From: Mogibacterium sp.
GTDB taxonomy: Bacteria > Bacillota > Clostridia > Peptostreptococcales > Anaerovoracaceae
DNA: 39,980 nucleotides
Reading direction: 5' to 3'
NCBI GenBank assembly: GCA_024403035.1
Contig: JAKSSP010000012.1
Location: 1 to 39,980 of the forward strand
In this document: one piece after another, positions 24,462-33,693 of the stretch
Layout of the letters: the number at the start of each line of letters is the position of its first letter
Position numbering within the stretch: position 1 is the first letter of the stretch
The notes under the pieces: generated by a model
What the model was told of the DNA's origin: nothing
What the model saw: only the letters and a program-made list of their open reading frames with translations
Databases searched by the model: none
Made by a program: the position numbers and the translations under genes

Positions 24462-26918
24462 ATGATAAAGATCGAAAAGGTCAACAAGTACTATAACAAG
24501 GGAAAGGCCAATCAGATCCACGTCATTGACAATACGACGATGACATTGCCGGATAAGGGCATAGTGTGTCTGCTCGGACCTTCCGGCTGCGGCAAGACGA
24601 CCCTGCTGAACGCCATAGGCGGACTCGATAAAGTCGACAACGGAACTATCACCATTGACGGCCAGAGGATCACGAGATTCAGCTCAAGCAAGATCGACAG
24701 CATACGTAATGCGCGTATCGGGTACATATTCCAGAATTTCAACCTGCTTGATGACAGAACGGTATTTGAGAACGTTGCCATCGCGCTTCGTATGATAGGC
24801 ATCAGAGACAATACCACTGTTACGGCACGTGTAAGGTACTGCCTTGAAAAGGTGGGCATCGACCAGTACAGAAACAAACTGGCAGGCTCGCTGTCCGGAG
24901 GGCAGAGGCAGAGAGTCGCGATCGCCAGGGCTATCGTCAAGAACCCTAGCATCATCATCGCGGATGAGCCTACGGGAAACCTCGACAGCGCCAATACACT
25001 CGAGATCATGAACATCATCAAGACGATCTCGAAGGAGAGGCTGGTCATCCTCGTAACTCACGAGCGCAACATAGCCGGGTTCTATTCGGATCATGTCGCG
25101 GAGATGAAGGACGGCCGAATAGTCAAGGCATATAATAATGACTCATCAAGATACCTCGATTACCAGCTTGAGAACAAGATCTACTTAAAGGATATGGCGG
25201 TCCATAAGGGCTTCAGCCAAGATGACGTGAGCGTCGATGTGTACAGCGACGAGGAGCGTCAGGCCGACATCAAGGTGGTCATCAGAGGAAACAACCTGTA
25301 CATCAATACAGGCGGCAGGCTCAACGTAGTAGACGAGACATCCAACATCGAAATGGTCGATGAACACTACACGGCCATGGATGAGAGCTACTTTGAAGAC
25401 AAAGACTTTGACTATACTGCCTGTCTCCCTAACAAGTACAAGGCAAAATACACTTCCATCTACAGGCTGACAAATATGATCAGCAGCGGATGGGGGACAG
25501 TAAAGGGCTTCAAGCGCATCAAGAAGTTCCTCATGATAGGATTCGTATTTGCGGCGATGTTTGCCTTCCTGGCAATAAGCAACGTGCTGGGACTGCTTGA
25601 AGTAAAGCCTGTCGACTACAGGACGACCAACGGAAATTACGTCACCATAGCCAACACCTCGAAGACCGAGGACATGATAGAGCTGGTGGAAAGCCTTGAA
25701 AGCGTTTCGTTCGTCATACCGGGAGATACAAGGGTAAGCATCACGCTTCCTATGGATGACTATTTGCAGTCCAGCTATGCGCAGGAGGATCTGAACGTTT
25801 CCCTGGTCATGACCAAGGTGCTCAAACCGGGCGATCTTGTCGCCGGAGCCATGCCTGCGGAACCGCACGATGTGGTCATCGACAAGACGCTGATCGACAC
25901 ATTCCTCAGAGACGGTCTGGGCAATGCGATAGGACTCGACACGATGGAAGAGTTCCTGGGCCGCAAGCTCAGAGTCCAGAACCTGGATGATTACGTGATA
26001 GTCGGAATATCTGACACCGAATCTCCGTCACTGTTCGTTGATGAGGGACAGGTGATAAATATACTGACGAACGGCAGCAGTGCTGAAGACGATATCTCGT
26101 TCATGGAATTCGGAGACGATGAGGCGGCTGAGGATGTTATCAAGTCCGGAAGAGTCATGGACCTTGCTCTTGCAAAGAACAAGATCAAGATAAAGAAGGG
26201 CGATAAACCTGAAGCTGAATTCGAAGCCATCATCAACGCCATCCATGAGGATGAGATAGCGATAGGCAAGAACCTGCCTGTAAAGATGGGCGGACATAAG
26301 CTGACAGTTGTAGGCTACTACACCAGCGACAATGCTGATGACGATACATACTACGTGCATGCCGATACCATAAGAGCGGATTACATCAGCAAGCAGAAGA
26401 ATTTCACGGCATATTCCGACAACGCCGCATTGCTGAAGTCCATGCTCACAAAGGAAGGTCTGTCCTCAAAGGTAAACGACAATCGTGACAAAAAGGCGTA
26501 TATAAGCGCGCGCAAGGATCAGCTGACATCGGCGATAATCGTAGCCGGCATCATCATGTTCATCTCACTTATTGAGATGTTCCTGATGCTGAGATCCTCG
26601 TTCCTGTCAAGGATCAAGGAGGTAGGTACGCTGAGAGCCATCGGCCTTAAGAAGAAGGATATCTACAGGATGTTCACCGGCGAGATCCTTGTGATGACAT
26701 TCATCACGGCTATCCCGGGCATCGCAATAATGTACTTCGCGCTTATGCAGGTGGTCAAGATAACGTATTATCTTGAAGGACTGTACATGATCACTCCTGT
26801 GATAGCGGCAATTACATTCGGCATCATACTGGCGTTCAACCTGCTTGCAGGACTCATACCTGTCTACTCAACAATGAGGAAGACGCCGGCGCAGATACTT
26901 GCCAGAACGGATATTTAA
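24462..26918 (+). CDS. ABC transporter ATPase-permease fusion (MacB/FtsX type), second of pair, 818 aa
   Basis: The order repeats that of the gene before it: Walker A GPSGCGKTT (39-47), signature LSGGQRQR (about 144-151), Walker B IIIADEPTG, TM1 (about 356-380), a large outer domain (about 381-685), then helices at about 687-709, 740-762 and 776-803. The FtsX-like stretch LRAIGLKKKDIYRMF after TM2 is characteristic of MacB/FtsX permeases. GAGGGGG near the end of the upstream gene serves as ribosome site for ATG 24462. The two fusions are about as long as each other but clearly diverged, so a heterodimer is likely. Unusually, both partners keep complete ATPase motifs. It ends at a strong terminator. 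Confidence 0.85.
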   Translation: MIKIEKVNKYYNKGKANQIHVIDNTTMTLPDKGIVCLLGPSGCGKTTLLNAIGGLDKVDNGTITIDGQRITRFSSSKIDSIRNARIGYIFQNFNLLDDRTVFENVAIALRMIGIRDNTTVTARVRYCLEKVGIDQYRNKLAGSLSGGQRQRVAIARAIVKNPSIIIADEPTGNLDSANTLEIMNIIKTISKERLVILVTHERNIAGFYSDHVAEMKDGRIVKAYNNDSSRYLDYQLENKIYLKDMAVHKGFSQDDVSVDVYSDEERQADIKVVIRGNNLYINTGGRLNVVDETSNIEMVDEHYTAMDESYFEDKDFDYTACLPNKYKAKYTSIYRLTNMISSGWGTVKGFKRIKKFLMIGFVFAAMFAFLAISNVLGLLEVKPVDYRTTNGNYVTIANTSKTEDMIELVESLESVSFVIPGDTRVSITLPMDDYLQSSYAQEDLNVSLVMTKVLKPGDLVAGAMPAEPHDVVIDKTLIDTFLRDGLGNAIGLDTMEEFLGRKLRVQNLDDYVIVGISDTESPSLFVDEGQVINILTNGSSAEDDISFMEFGDDEAAEDVIKSGRVMDLALAKNKIKIKKGDKPEAEFEAIINAIHEDEIAIGKNLPVKMGGHKLTVVGYYTSDNADDDTYYVHADTIRADYISKQKNFTAYSDNAALLKSMLTKEGLSSKVNDNRDKKAYISARKDQLTSAIIVAGIIMFISLIEMFLMLRSSFLSRIKEVGTLRAIGLKKKDIYRMFTGEILVMTFITAIPGIAIMYFALMQVVKITYYLEGLYMITPVIAAITFGIILAFNLLAGLIPVYSTMRKTPAQILARTDI

Positions 26919-26927
26919 AAGCATCAC

Positions 26928-26956
26928 AAAAGCCTGCCTTTGCGGCAGGCTTTTTT
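26928..26956. terminator. Bidirectional terminator between convergent operons
   Basis: AAAAGCCTGCC (26928-26938) pairs with GGCAGGCTTTT (26944-26954) around TTTGC, with T-runs on both strands. Confidence 0.9.
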
Positions 26957-26970
26957 CATGTCTGAAAATT

Positions 26971-28212
26971 CTAGAGGTAGGTCACTTCGACTTCCTTCAG
27001 ATAACTGCGCTCCAGCGCGCGGGCTATCCTGTCGACGACAGGGAAGCGTACGCCTATCTTGGCGGCAGCCGCAGGGTCATCTGTGTCATTGTTGATCTTT
27101 GTGCCCATGACTATCTGCAGCTGGTCGATGTCTCTGAGTATCCTTATGATACGCTTTGCCGGATCCTCAGGCATTTGCTTGAGAAGGACCTTCTCTTCGA
27201 GGCGTTCTGAGACTTCTGTCAGTGTCAGCATGCCCTCGGTGACCAGCTCTATGCCGTCAATGATGCTTGCAGGCGGCAGGTTTCCGGATGGCGATCTGTC
27301 CGCCTTAACGTCTTTTCCGAGCTCGCGCGCCACTATCTTGGCGGTCGTTCCGCCGCATACTATGACACGTCCGTCAAAGTCTTTTATAATGGTACCCAGC
27401 TGCCTGTCAGACTCGCGGCTCCTCGGAGCTCCCGTGACCAGCATGGCACGCTTTGGCTTTCTGACGGATACAACAGCGCATGTGATGTCATCGTTGGCAT
27501 GATAGCGGTCGCGCTTATACGCTTCGGTGACTATTGCTCTTGCCAGATCCCTCGAATTGATATACGGATCCTTCTGAAGGAGGCGGTGTACGAATTCGCG
27601 GACGTTGTCCGTGCCCCATTCACCCAATTGCGCATCCGTGGAATGGATGCGTTCAGTGTCCACCCCCGGCAGAGAGCCCAGAACCAGACCGGACTGAGCG
27701 ACGCCGTCACTGAAGAATATGAGCCTGTCGCCTATCTTCATGTCAAACGATGAGGTGTGAACTATCTCTTCCTTGACTGCTGCCTTGCGGCGCAGCTTTG
27801 TGGATGTCTTTTCCCATTCCACAGGCTCGTTATCCACAAATCTGAGGCTTTCCGGATTGTCATATTCGACCAGTTCTACATTAATAAACGACTTGTCATC
27901 GGAGAAGGCGACCTTCGCGATGGTGAAAGTAGAATAGCTGATGCCTTTCTCCCTGTCTACCGGCAGGGTGTCCATGATGATCTCTGCCGAATGTGAAAGA
28001 TCCAGCGGAGAGAAGGACATCTTGTTGGCCATATGCGATGTAAGTGTGGCCAGTACGCTGGCTTTGACTCCGCTGCCCAGACCATCGGAGAGGGTGGCTG
28101 TGATGACATTCGAACCCGGGCTCCTGTCAAGCAGGAACACATCGCCGCCTATCTTCTGACCGTTCTTATATATCTGAGAATAGTCGATGTCGATGCAGAT
28201 ATCGTTCATCAT
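26971..28212 (-). CDS. SpoIIE-type PP2C Ser/Thr phosphatase, 413 aa
   Basis: Residues about 1-255 form a SpoIIE/PP2C phosphatase domain. Metal-binding acidic motifs include GGDVFLL near 22, LSDGLGSGVKA near 41-51, IFFSDGV near 164-170 and DDITCAVV near 240. Such enzymes remove phosphate from Ser/Thr of partner proteins. The C-terminal 160 residues (from about 255, with IVCGGTTAKIVARELG) form a second domain that I do not recognise. ATG 28212 overlaps the stop of the sensory hydrogenase by ATGA; a second ATG at 28209 is possible. Tight coupling to a hydrogenase-like sensor implies that the phosphatase is its output. No cognate Ser/Thr kinase is in the window. Confidence 0.85.
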   Translation of the reverse strand: MMNDICIDIDYSQIYKNGQKIGGDVFLLDRSPGSNVITATLSDGLGSGVKASVLATLTSHMANKMSFSPLDLSHSAEIIMDTLPVDREKGISYSTFTIAKVAFSDDKSFINVELVEYDNPESLRFVDNEPVEWEKTSTKLRRKAAVKEEIVHTSSFDMKIGDRLIFFSDGVAQSGLVLGSLPGVDTERIHSTDAQLGEWGTDNVREFVHRLLQKDPYINSRDLARAIVTEAYKRDRYHANDDITCAVVSVRKPKRAMLVTGAPRSRESDRQLGTIIKDFDGRVIVCGGTTAKIVARELGKDVKADRSPSGNLPPASIIDGIELVTEGMLTLTEVSERLEEKVLLKQMPEDPAKRIIRILRDIDQLQIVMGTKINNDTDDPAAAAKIGVRFPVVDRIARALERSYLKEVEVTYL

Positions 28213-29999
28213 TCGTCCGTACCGCCTTTATCTACTACCAGATCGCTGCTTCCGCGGTTCTCAGCGCCGATATTGAATTCTTCGATGATGGAATTCAGAA
28301 CCAGCTCTGTCTCTGCCGCGTTCTCTCCAAGCAGGGATGCGATCTGCTGCACTGTGCTGAGTGACTTTGTGATGACTTCTTCAGCCTTTTCTACTACAGC
28401 CTCTCTTCTGATGACCGGCGTCGTGATATCTTCGAACATAGCGCCCAGCATAGCCTTGTTCTCGACCAGGAAGAAGGTGATCCTCATGACTTTGTCGCCA
28501 TGCCTGAACCTGTACTGCTGAGGTTTGTTCATGAAGAACTGCTCGCGGAACTTCTCCTCGAACGGAACGAATACCGATACAGGCGTGCCGTGGAATGACC
28601 TCAGGCCTTCTGCGTCGAGGAACTCATCCGGATAGTCTTCGAATATCTTTATGAAGAGACGGTTGCACTCTACGATATTGAGGTCGTTGTCTACGATAAC
28701 TACGCCGTGCGGGATAGTGGAGAGCAGTATGTCCACCTTGCTTTCAGCGTCTTTACGCATCTTGGTGACGCACATCTCGGTCTCAGCGAGTCCGTCAAGC
28801 ATGGCGCGCGCCATGTCGCGGCATGCAGGATATCCGCAGCCGCCGCAGTTGAGCTCGTCTTCAGGTGTGGTCTTGCCAAGCTTGGCGAGCGCCTCAGTGA
28901 TCTCTTCTTCTGTATGATTAAAACCGTCGACTGCTGCCGGCTCAGGTGCCGGCGCGCCGTCAAGAATACCATAGCCTTTCTCATAGACTTCTCTGGCGAA
29001 TTCCCCGTCCCCGTCGAATACGTCAGGCTCACCCAGGCGTTCAATGACATGTGATGCAATGGCTTTCTTGCGGACTACCGCGGAGTCTTCGTGTGAAGTT
29101 CCCGGTCCGTTGATGCATCCGCCGTCGCAGTTGAGAGCCTCAAGGAAGTCGTTGGTGTGTGTGCCGCTGAGAGACGACATGACGCGGGTAACTCCGGATA
29201 CGGAGAGGGCAGACTGCTCTATGAAGCGATTCTCCCATATCTTGGAAGTTTCGATCTGTCCGTTCTCGATAGGATATATGGCAGCCTTGCCGGCCTTTGA
29301 AGGTACAAAGTCTACAGGGATGCCGGTATCCATGTTGGCGAGGTCTATGTTCTCTTCTTCAAGCCATTGGCGGACCTCCCTGAAAGTGAGCGATATGTCA
29401 GGATAGCCCGGATGCTCATCAGCCTCTATCTTCTTTGCCACGCATGGTCCGATGAAAACTATGACTATATCGTTGCCGTAAAGCTTGCGCAGGTACGCGC
29501 TGTGTGTCTGCAGCGGGCTTGGGACCGGCGCCAGTGCATCGATGCTTTCAGGGTAATACTTTCTTACAAGCTGGACTACGGAAGGGCAGGCCGTGGATAT
29601 GAACGGCGCGTTGCCGTGATCCTGCATGTACATGTCAAGAGCCTGAGATACCAGAGCCGCGCCTATTGCGGTCTCTGACACGGCATGGAAGCCAAGCTTG
29701 TAAAGCGCTCTTATGAAGTTGTCCTCATAGCCTACGAACTCAGAAACATATGAAGGCGCGAGCGAAACTATCACCTTGCGGTTCGACAGGAAAGCCATCC
29801 TGACTCTGTCGGTATCGTCCCTTATGACTTTTACCGAGTTAGGGCATTCATTCACGCACGTGCCGCAGAAGGTGCAGCGCTCATATATTATCACCGCGTG
29901 GGCGTCTTTAATCTGGATCGCCTTTACAGGGCAGTGCCGCACGCAACGATAGCAGTCGCGGCAATTGCTGATCTCAGTATAAATAGGTTGCTTTTCCAA
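28209..29999 (-). CDS. Sensory [FeFe]-hydrogenase with Fe-S and PAS domains (group C-like), 596 aa
   Basis: Domains in order: two [4Fe-4S] motifs (Cys13/16/19/23 and Cys42/45/48/52), an H-cluster domain, an Fe4-type cluster motif (Cys385, 388, 393, 410), a PAS domain (about 423-530) and a helical tail. H-cluster ligands are seen as STACPS (Cys138), GPCVAKK (Cys186) and NCDGGCINGPG (Cys291, Cys295). In catalytic enzymes the first motif reads TSCCP; here the proton-relay Cys is Ala, as in sensory group C enzymes. It probably senses H2 or redox state instead of turning over rapidly. The start is TTG 29999 with AAAGGAG upstream. It is co-transcribed with the SpoIIE-type phosphatase. Group placement is by domain order and motifs, not by phylogeny. 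Confidence 0.88.
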   Translation of the reverse strand: MEKQPIYTEISNCRDCYRCVRHCPVKAIQIKDAHAVIIYERCTFCGTCVNECPNSVKVIRDDTDRVRMAFLSNRKVIVSLAPSYVSEFVGYEDNFIRALYKLGFHAVSETAIGAALVSQALDMYMQDHGNAPFISTACPSVVQLVRKYYPESIDALAPVPSPLQTHSAYLRKLYGNDIVIVFIGPCVAKKIEADEHPGYPDISLTFREVRQWLEEENIDLANMDTGIPVDFVPSKAGKAAIYPIENGQIETSKIWENRFIEQSALSVSGVTRVMSSLSGTHTNDFLEALNCDGGCINGPGTSHEDSAVVRKKAIASHVIERLGEPDVFDGDGEFAREVYEKGYGILDGAPAPEPAAVDGFNHTEEEITEALAKLGKTTPEDELNCGGCGYPACRDMARAMLDGLAETEMCVTKMRKDAESKVDILLSTIPHGVVIVDNDLNIVECNRLFIKIFEDYPDEFLDAEGLRSFHGTPVSVFVPFEEKFREQFFMNKPQQYRFRHGDKVMRITFFLVENKAMLGAMFEDITTPVIRREAVVEKAEEVITKSLSTVQQIASLLGENAAETELVLNSIIEEFNIGAENRGSSDLVVDKGGTDE

Positions 30000-30079
30000 T
30001 TGGTTACTCCTTTTAACAGCAGATGAAAGCGTGCCTGACGATAGTTTTTCACCTGCTTTTAGAACAGTTTACAAGTAAA

Positions 30080-30088
30080 ATTATAGCA
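30080..30088 (-). promoter_or_regulatory. Extended -10 promoter of the sensory hydrogenase operon
   Basis: On the minus strand TGCTATAAT (30088-30080) is a perfect extended -10; the -35 region is poor. The distance to the TTG start is about 80 bases. It faces away from an identical extended -10 for glnS about 40 bases further on. Confidence 0.5.
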
Positions 30089-30128
30089 TAATATCTGCAG
30101 AATACTTTGTACTCGCTTGTATTCCTTG

Positions 30129-30137
30129 TGCTATAAT
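30129..30137 (+). promoter_or_regulatory. Extended -10 promoter of glnS
   Basis: TGCTATAAT (30129-30137) with only a weak TTGTAC 19 bases upstream. Transcription would start about 30 bases before the ATG, leaving no room for a T-box leader. Confidence 0.55.
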
Positions 30138-30175
30138 ATAAAAGATTTTTGGAACAGAGATCCGGAGGTATTTAT

Positions 30176-31834
30176 ATGGCATTTGCAACAGCAGAAGAAT
30201 ACAAAAACATGGCAGGCAACTTCATCCATGACATCATCGATGAAGATCTGGCCACGGGCAAGCATAAAGAGATAGTGACAAGATTCCCGCCGGAGCCTAA
30301 CGGCTACCTGCACATCGGTCACGCCAAGTCGCTTTGCCTCAATTTCGGCACCGCGCTCAAGTACGGCGGCCGCTGCAATCTCAGATACGATGACACCAAC
30401 CCTACAAAAGAGGACATCGAATTCGTAAAGTCCATCGAGGCTGACGTCAACTGGCTCGGATTCCAGTGGGATGAGAAGCTCTGGGCTTCAGACTATTTCG
30501 ACACGATGTACGACGCTGCAGTCGAACTCATCAGGCAGGGCAAGGCTTTCGTATGCGAGCTCACTCCGGATCAGATAAGAGAATACAGGGGCACGCTCAC
30601 ACAGCCGGGCAAGGAGAGCCCTTACAGGAACAGACCTGTCGAGGAGAACCTCGCGCTCTTTGAGAAGATGAGAGCCGGCGAGTTTGCTGACGGAGAAGTC
30701 TGCCTCAGAGCAAAGATCGACATGGCAAGCCCTAACATCAATATGAGAGACCCTGTCATCTACAGAGTCGTCCACGCGTCTCACCACAACACGGGAGACA
30801 AGTGGTGCGTCTATCCGATGTATGACTTCGCTCATCCTATCGAGGACGCAATTGAGGGCATCACGCATTCCATCTGTACTCTCGAGTTCGAGGATCACAG
30901 ACCGCTTTACGACTGGGTAGTGCGCGAGGTAGGCTGGTGGCCAAATCCACCTAGACAGATCGAATTCGCACCTCTCAACATCACTACCATGCTGATGAGC
31001 AAGAGGTTCATCCGCAGGCTGGTAGAAGAAGGCAAGGTAGAAGGCTGGGACGATCCGCGTCTGTGCACGCTGGCAGGTATCCGCCGCAGAGGCTACACGC
31101 CTGAGGCGATCCGCAAGTTCTGCAACGATATCGGAGTAACCAAGGCAGACACCATGATCGACATCGCCCAGCTTGAGCAGTGCGTCAGGGAAGACCTGCA
31201 GCTGAAGGTACCGGCGATCAACGTCGTAAAGAACCCTATAAAGGTAATCATCGACAACTATCCTGAGGATAAGACAGAGATGTGCACCGTCGAGAACAAC
31301 TCCAAGGTGCCTGAGATGGGGACCCGCGAGATACCGTTCGGACGCGAACTCTGGGTAGACGGGGATGACTTCATGGAAGTCCCTGTAAAGAAATATTTCA
31401 GGCTCTTCCCGGGCAACGAGGTCAGATTCAAGGGCGCGTACTTCATCACCTGCAACGAGGTAGAGAAGGACGCGGATGGCAACATCGTGGCACTCCACTG
31501 CACATACGATCCTGAGACACACAGCGGATCCGGATTCGAAGGCCGCAAGGTCAAGGGAACCATCCACTTTGTCGAGGCAAACAGCGCTGTTAAGATCAAG
31601 ATCAGAGAGTACGGCTACCTCATGAAGGAGAACGAGGAGACGGGAGAGCAGGAATTCGATCCTGAATCGCTCGTTGAGACATGGGGCTACGCGGAGCCAT
31701 CCGCAGCGAATGTGAAGCCGGGCGAAAGATTCCAGTTCTTCCGCAAGGGCTACTACATAGCAGACTCCAAGCTCACGACAGACGATGAGAAAGTATTCAA
31801 CAGCATCGTAGGACTGAAGAGCAGCTGGAAATAA
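30176..31834 (+). CDS. glnS: Glutaminyl-tRNA synthetase, 552 aa
   Basis: Class I synthetase that charges tRNA-Gln directly with glutamine. The catalytic motifs are [16 protein letters not shown] (HIGH box, near residues 38-53) and LMSKR (the KMSKS equivalent, near 275). In between is the GlnRS-type region with WGYDDP-like neighbours such as RYDDTNP and EGWDDPRL. The C-terminal two beta-barrel anticodon-binding domains extend to the end. The length matches bacterial GlnRS (about 550). ATG 30176 is preferred because CGGAGGT lies 7 bases upstream; an earlier in-frame ATG at 30149 lacks a site. It stands as a single gene with a terminator. Its presence means that direct glutaminylation is possible in this organism. 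Confidence 0.95.
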   Translation: MAFATAEEYKNMAGNFIHDIIDEDLATGKHKEIVTRFPPEPNGYLHIGHAKSLCLNFGTALKYGGRCNLRYDDTNPTKEDIEFVKSIEADVNWLGFQWDEKLWASDYFDTMYDAAVELIRQGKAFVCELTPDQIREYRGTLTQPGKESPYRNRPVEENLALFEKMRAGEFADGEVCLRAKIDMASPNINMRDPVIYRVVHASHHNTGDKWCVYPMYDFAHPIEDAIEGITHSICTLEFEDHRPLYDWVVREVGWWPNPPRQIEFAPLNITTMLMSKRFIRRLVEEGKVEGWDDPRLCTLAGIRRRGYTPEAIRKFCNDIGVTKADTMIDIAQLEQCVREDLQLKVPAINVVKNPIKVIIDNYPEDKTEMCTVENNSKVPEMGTREIPFGRELWVDGDDFMEVPVKKYFRLFPGNEVRFKGAYFITCNEVEKDADGNIVALHCTYDPETHSGSGFEGRKVKGTIHFVEANSAVKIKIREYGYLMKENEETGEQEFDPESLVETWGYAEPSAANVKPGERFQFFRKGYYIADSKLTTDDEKVFNSIVGLKSSWK

Positions 31835-31842
31835 GAAACACC

Positions 31843-31872
31843 AAAGAGGTGCAGGAAGCTGCACCTCTTTTA
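31843..31872 (+). terminator. Terminator after glnS
   Basis: AAAGAGGTGCA (31843-31853) pairs with TGCACCTCTTT (31860-31870) around GGAAGC, followed by T. Confidence 0.9.
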
Positions 31873-31966
31873 GCTTTTGTTAAGGTTTAAGTAATGCGTT
31901 CCTTTTGAGACTATAATTACTATGATTGGATAACTATGTGCGGCTGAACACTAAAAGGAGAAAGCT

Positions 31967-33691
31967 ATAGAGACCGTATTAGAGAAGTTACTGAATTTCT
32001 CCGCTGAGAATCCTGAACTCGCGGTACACATCACCACCGTTTTAAGGTGGATATTTGTGGTGCTCGCGGCTTACATACTTCTCATCGCGATCGTGTCTCT
32101 GCTAACTACCAGAGCGACTCCGGAGATCTGGGGCTACTACATGGTAGAAGGGGGCGGCAACTTTCCGATCACCCACTGGGAGAACGTCATAGGCCGCTCG
32201 CGCTCAGCGGATATCAACATCCCGCTGAATATAGTCTCAAACAATCACGCGCTTCTCATAAGGCGCGATGAAGACAAGTGGATGATAAAAGATCTCGGCT
32301 CCAAGAACGGGACCAAGGTCAATGGCTTTGACCTGGATCCGCAGAAGCGGTACATCATAGGCCCGGGCGACCAGATAGACATGGGCGGAGTCATCGCTAC
32401 CATCACTCCTCCAAGTATCGAGGAGACACGCAACAACAGATTCATGAGGCGCCTTGATAAGGAGCCTGTACATCCGTGGAAGATACTGCTGGCCATCACA
32501 GTGTTCCAGATACTCACGATAGTCCAGCTGGTGATAGGCATGGGCGAGGAGATGACAGCCTCCGCGCTGTTGTCGATAGTTTTGCTCTGCGCTGTAATGT
32601 GGGCATACGTCATGTTTTTCCATGCAACAGGCAGGCGCGGCTTTGAGATGGAGATGATAGCCTTCTTCCTGTCAACGATCAACCTTGCGGTGACGGCATC
32701 TTCGGACCCGGGAATCGTATTGAAGGAATTCATAGCGATCCTCATAGGACTCGCTCTCCTGATATTCATGTGCATCTTTATGCAGGACCTCAACAGGAGC
32801 CGCAGGATCAAGCCTGTCCTTATAGGCCTTTCGATCGTGGCGCTGCTGATCAACCTGATCTTCGGTACCGCTAAGTACGGTGCTACCAACTGGATAAGGG
32901 TAGGGGCCATTACCGTGCAGCCGTCCGAATTAGTCAAACTGGCTTTCATTCTCATAGGCGCAGGCGCCCTGGAAGAGCTTTACGACAGAAAGAACACCGT
33001 GGTCTACGCGCTGTTCTCGCTCTTCTGCCTTGGCTGCCTTGCAATGATGAGCGACTTCGGTACGGCACTCATATTCTTCGCGACTTACCTGGTCGTTTCA
33101 TTCCTCAGAAGCGGAGATATCTCTCGTTTCGCTCTTACGGCCGTAGCAGCCGGCGCGATGGGGCTTATCGTTCTGAGGTTCAAGCCATACATAGCATCGA
33201 GATTCGATGCATGGGGCCACGTCTGGGAGCCTGAATTCATGGACGACCTGGGCTATCAGCAGACGCGCACCATGTCATTTGGCGCAGGCGGCGGAATGCT
33301 GGGCCTCGGAGCGGGCAACGGCTCGCTCAAATATGTAGGAGCATCCAATACCGACCTCGTGTTCGGTTTCGTAATGGAAGAGTGGGGCTTCATAATCGCA
33401 GTCCTGCTGGTGCTGTGCATAGCAACACTTTCAGTATTTGCGGTAATGCACATCGTTGCAGGAAGATCCACGTTCTACACTATACTCGCGTGCAGCGCTG
33501 CCACGATGTTCCTGGTGCAGACAATGCTCAACGTCTTTGGCGCGATAGACCTATTCCCGCTCACAGGAGTCACCTTCCCGTTTGTTTCGACCGGAGGAAC
33601 GAGTTTGATGACCTCGTGGGCGATGCTGGCGTACTTCAAGGCGGCCGACATGCGGCGTAATGCCGGACTCGGCACGGGAAAGGAGGAGTAG
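31967..33691 (+). CDS. FHA-SEDS (FtsW/RodA/SpoVE-like) fusion with apparent AUA start, 574 aa
   Basis: After TM1 (about 31-49) a forkhead-associated domain (about 60-140) shows GRSRSADI, SNNHALL and SKNGTKVNG, the phosphothreonine-binding loops. The rest is a SEDS glycosyltransferase (about 160-574) with ten or so helices, GATNWIRVG, QPSELVKL and MSDFGTAL, the last carrying the catalytic-type Asp. SEDS proteins polymerise peptidoglycan together with a class B PBP, here the next gene. In the frame no ATG, GTG or TTG occurs between the stop at 31952 and GTG 32057, which lies inside TM1. AAGGAG (31955-31960) sits six bases before ATA at 31967, so AUA initiation or an ATG-to-ATA change is proposed. 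The FHA domain suggests control by a Ser/Thr kinase. Confidence 0.85.
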   Translation: METVLEKLLNFSAENPELAVHITTVLRWIFVVLAAYILLIAIVSLLTTRATPEIWGYYMVEGGGNFPITHWENVIGRSRSADINIPLNIVSNNHALLIRRDEDKWMIKDLGSKNGTKVNGFDLDPQKRYIIGPGDQIDMGGVIATITPPSIEETRNNRFMRRLDKEPVHPWKILLAITVFQILTIVQLVIGMGEEMTASALLSIVLLCAVMWAYVMFFHATGRRGFEMEMIAFFLSTINLAVTASSDPGIVLKEFIAILIGLALLIFMCIFMQDLNRSRRIKPVLIGLSIVALLINLIFGTAKYGATNWIRVGAITVQPSELVKLAFILIGAGALEELYDRKNTVVYALFSLFCLGCLAMMSDFGTALIFFATYLVVSFLRSGDISRFALTAVAAGAMGLIVLRFKPYIASRFDAWGHVWEPEFMDDLGYQQTRTMSFGAGGGMLGLGAGNGSLKYVGASNTDLVFGFVMEEWGFIIAVLLVLCIATLSVFAVMHIVAGRSTFYTILACSAATMFLVQTMLNVFGAIDLFPLTGVTFPFVSTGGTSLMTSWAMLAYFKAADMRRNAGLGTGKEE

Positions 33692-33693
33692 CC

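Noticed and set aside
30488-31864. A 458-codon open frame on the minus strand across glnS
   Set aside because: Antisense shadow of a well-supported synthetase gene; the translation shows no protein family and runs through the glnS terminator.
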